The notes under the pieces are model-generated. The model did not search any database. It saw only the letters and a list, made by a program, of their open reading frames with translations, and had not been told where the DNA came from. This document shows, piece by piece, positions 62,560-64,000 of a stretch of DNA of 64,000 nt (position 1 is the stretch's first letter; the number at the start of each line of letters is the position of its first letter). The position numbers and the translations under genes were made by a program. This DNA comes from Benincasa hispida (taxonomy: Eukaryota > Streptophyta > Magnoliopsida > Cucurbitales > Cucurbitaceae): assembly GCF_009727055.1 (NCBI RefSeq), contig NC_052359.1:59342936-59406935 (forward strand), in the 5' to 3' direction.

Positions 62560-64000
62560 TTGTCGAATGTGGGTATTGTTGACTAAAATTAGTGAACGCA
62601 ATTGTGCGATGCATGTCTTAAGTTATGCATTGGTTATCATGTGTCGGTGGTCATGCATTAGAATGAAAATATGCATTACTCTTATATGCGATGTGTGTTC
62701 CTGTCACAAGTTTTCTTGCGCTCACGCCAAGTATAACGCGAATACAAGTTTCTCGGGTGCTCCGAGTCGAACTCAGGGACTTGTAACTAAATGCTATGCG
62801 GTGATGTGTTTGCGGTGGATGAATAAAAGAATGATGGGGGGTTTTAAGCTACAAATTACTCCTACTCCTAACTAACAGACAAAGCATTGAAAGTATGAAT
62901 GAGAGGTAGAGACACAACAACTGTTGACACATAGTAAATGCATGGAAAAATAGATAAAATGTGAGGATGTCTTCATCACAACCCCAAGTTTGACTGCAAG
63001 GGTAATCTCAGCCAACGCAAGCTATGCGATCATGATACACACACTTGAGCCTAACTCTAGGACGCATACGATGTATATGCGAAGTGTCGAGAGGTCTTAT
63101 TCCTAAGTCTCTATTCCTGCTCATGTGCTCCCACACATAAACAAGATGACCGCATACCACCGTATCCTACTTCTTGGACGCATACAATATCCTCTCCGTA
63201 GGGTGCATACGCGGTGTAATAGCAAACGGAGCTTATTCCTAAGTTCTCCATTCTTGCTTATGCATTCCAATCTGCTCTCTCGAGTCTTAGATTTGGTTTT
63301 TACACTACTCTCCCAAGTATGCCTAAATGATGAATGATGCGCTCATAAGACAAGGTAACCGTATAAACTTGGCTGACGTAAGATTATTCCTATCTCTAGT
63401 GAATACTTGCTTACATTGCTTAATGTGACCAACCATTTACCCTCCTGAGCAGTTAGATGTTGCTGACTTTACTCATAGACAAGCGTTGCGTCCGCCTATA
63501 GACAGGCGTTGCTACAGCTTCACATTAAGCAAATAAGGTTTTCTCACAACACTCACGCAACGCACACCTCCTGATAGTTTGCTACATGCTTCATATTTCT
63601 ATGCCGCATGATTAAGTATGCGATACTCTAACAATCTCACTAAGTGATGCAATGAATGTTAAAGATGCTAAGTAAAGGAAGATGGAGATGGAATTGAAGG
63701 AAACATAGAAATTCATTGATCACAAAATGTATTAATTTCTTAAGCCAAAATGTAATACAATACAAGAAAAGAAGAGAAATGGAAAAGGCTAGCTGGAAGC
63801 AATGTCTTGCTTCTAGCAGATGTGTGTCAAGGCTGCCGATGGTGCCATGGAAGGACGGTGAATCTGACTCTCTCGAGATCTGACTCCAGCAAAGACTCCG
63901 GTCGTCACTCGGAATGGATGAAGGAGATGAAGAACTCTCAAGCTTTCTTCTAACGCTTTGGTTTGGATCACAAGGATCCACCCGAAGGTAGAAACTTGGA
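62560..64000 (+). mobile_element. Diverged copy of family X, runs off window
   Basis: Same repeat family as the insertion at 1978-5416. Shared phrases: GTCGAACTCAGGGACTTG (62768-62785; compare 2100-2117), CTAGGACGCAT, CTTATTCCTAAGTCTCTA (63092-63109; compare 2430-2447), ATAGCAAAC, TCCCAAGTAT and CTAAATGATGAATGA near 63330 (compare CTCTAATGGACGAATGAAG near 2665). From 63640 it runs into a block equivalent to block A. The left boundary is uncertain; no LTR-like block B was recognised on this side. Confidence 0.55.

Noticed and set aside
62495..62875. 126-codon frame
   Set aside because: Lies across the start of a family X repeat; sequence is Cys/Met-rich from TGCGATG-type repeats and has no domain.

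Overview
This is a stretch of plant nuclear chromosome. The evidence is two spliced eudicot-type nuclear genes, AT-rich intergenic DNA, and a heavy load of decayed Ty1/copia, Ty3/gypsy-like, Mutator-like (MULE), CACTA-like and LINE elements. Several repeat families resemble ones I associate with Cucurbitaceae, so a cucurbit is my best guess, but that is inference from memory. Only two host genes look intact: a 12-exon adenosine kinase gene on the minus strand (21701-26274, 341 aa) and a 4-exon chloroplast 29-kDa-type ribonucleoprotein gene with two RRMs on the plus strand (33522-35337, 277 aa). They diverge from each other across about 7 kb of intergenic DNA.

Layout. 1-10394: a broken plus-strand copia element (leader, protease, integrase, reverse transcriptase, RNase H, 3' LTR). 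It is interrupted at 1978-5416 by a 3.4 kb insertion with a 5-bp target duplication and an inverted, permuted internal structure, which contains a single N flanked by perfect 85-bp copies. Its LTR is interrupted at about 8958-9733 by GC-richer, organelle-like DNA. 10395-12672: LTR remnants including a 0.65 kb direct duplication. 12673-15942: AT-rich, with a foldback-type inverted repeat and a tRNA-derived SINE-like piece. About 15943-20060: a rearranged MULE with repetitive inverted ends, carrying a plant mobile domain (PMD) gene fragment and transposase pieces on opposite strands. 20061-26380: adenosine kinase gene with a LINE remnant in intron 2. 26381-33459: intergenic, with a gypsy-type LTR holding a ~70-bp tandem array. 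33460-35337: the ribonucleoprotein gene. 35338-38078: nothing recognised.

38079-59933 is a nest of copia fragments: a plus-strand pol with its 3' LTR (38548-42740), a 5' LTR with primer-binding site on the minus strand (43968-45896) placed into a minus-strand copia body (45897-54022), that body also holding a solo LTR (47775-51797) which itself holds a second solo LTR (49605-51613), each with its own 5-bp target duplication. Then come a plus-strand LTR (54023-55692), a minus-strand 3' LTR with pol (55693-59354), and an LTR piece (59355-59933). 59934-62270 is a CACTA-type end with subterminal ACTTGAC hairpins, a gypsy-type LTR and exons resembling a CACTA Ulp1-like protease gene. The last 1.4 kb is a diverged relative of the 1978-5416 insertion and runs off the window.

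No rRNA, functional tRNA, CRISPR or prokaryotic feature was seen. The most unusual items are the inverted insertion with the N join, the internally inverted MULE-PMD chimera, the CACTA hairpin block, and an open reading frame of 127-130 codons kept open in two diverged copia LTRs. All element calls rest on motif recognition by eye; no database search was run.
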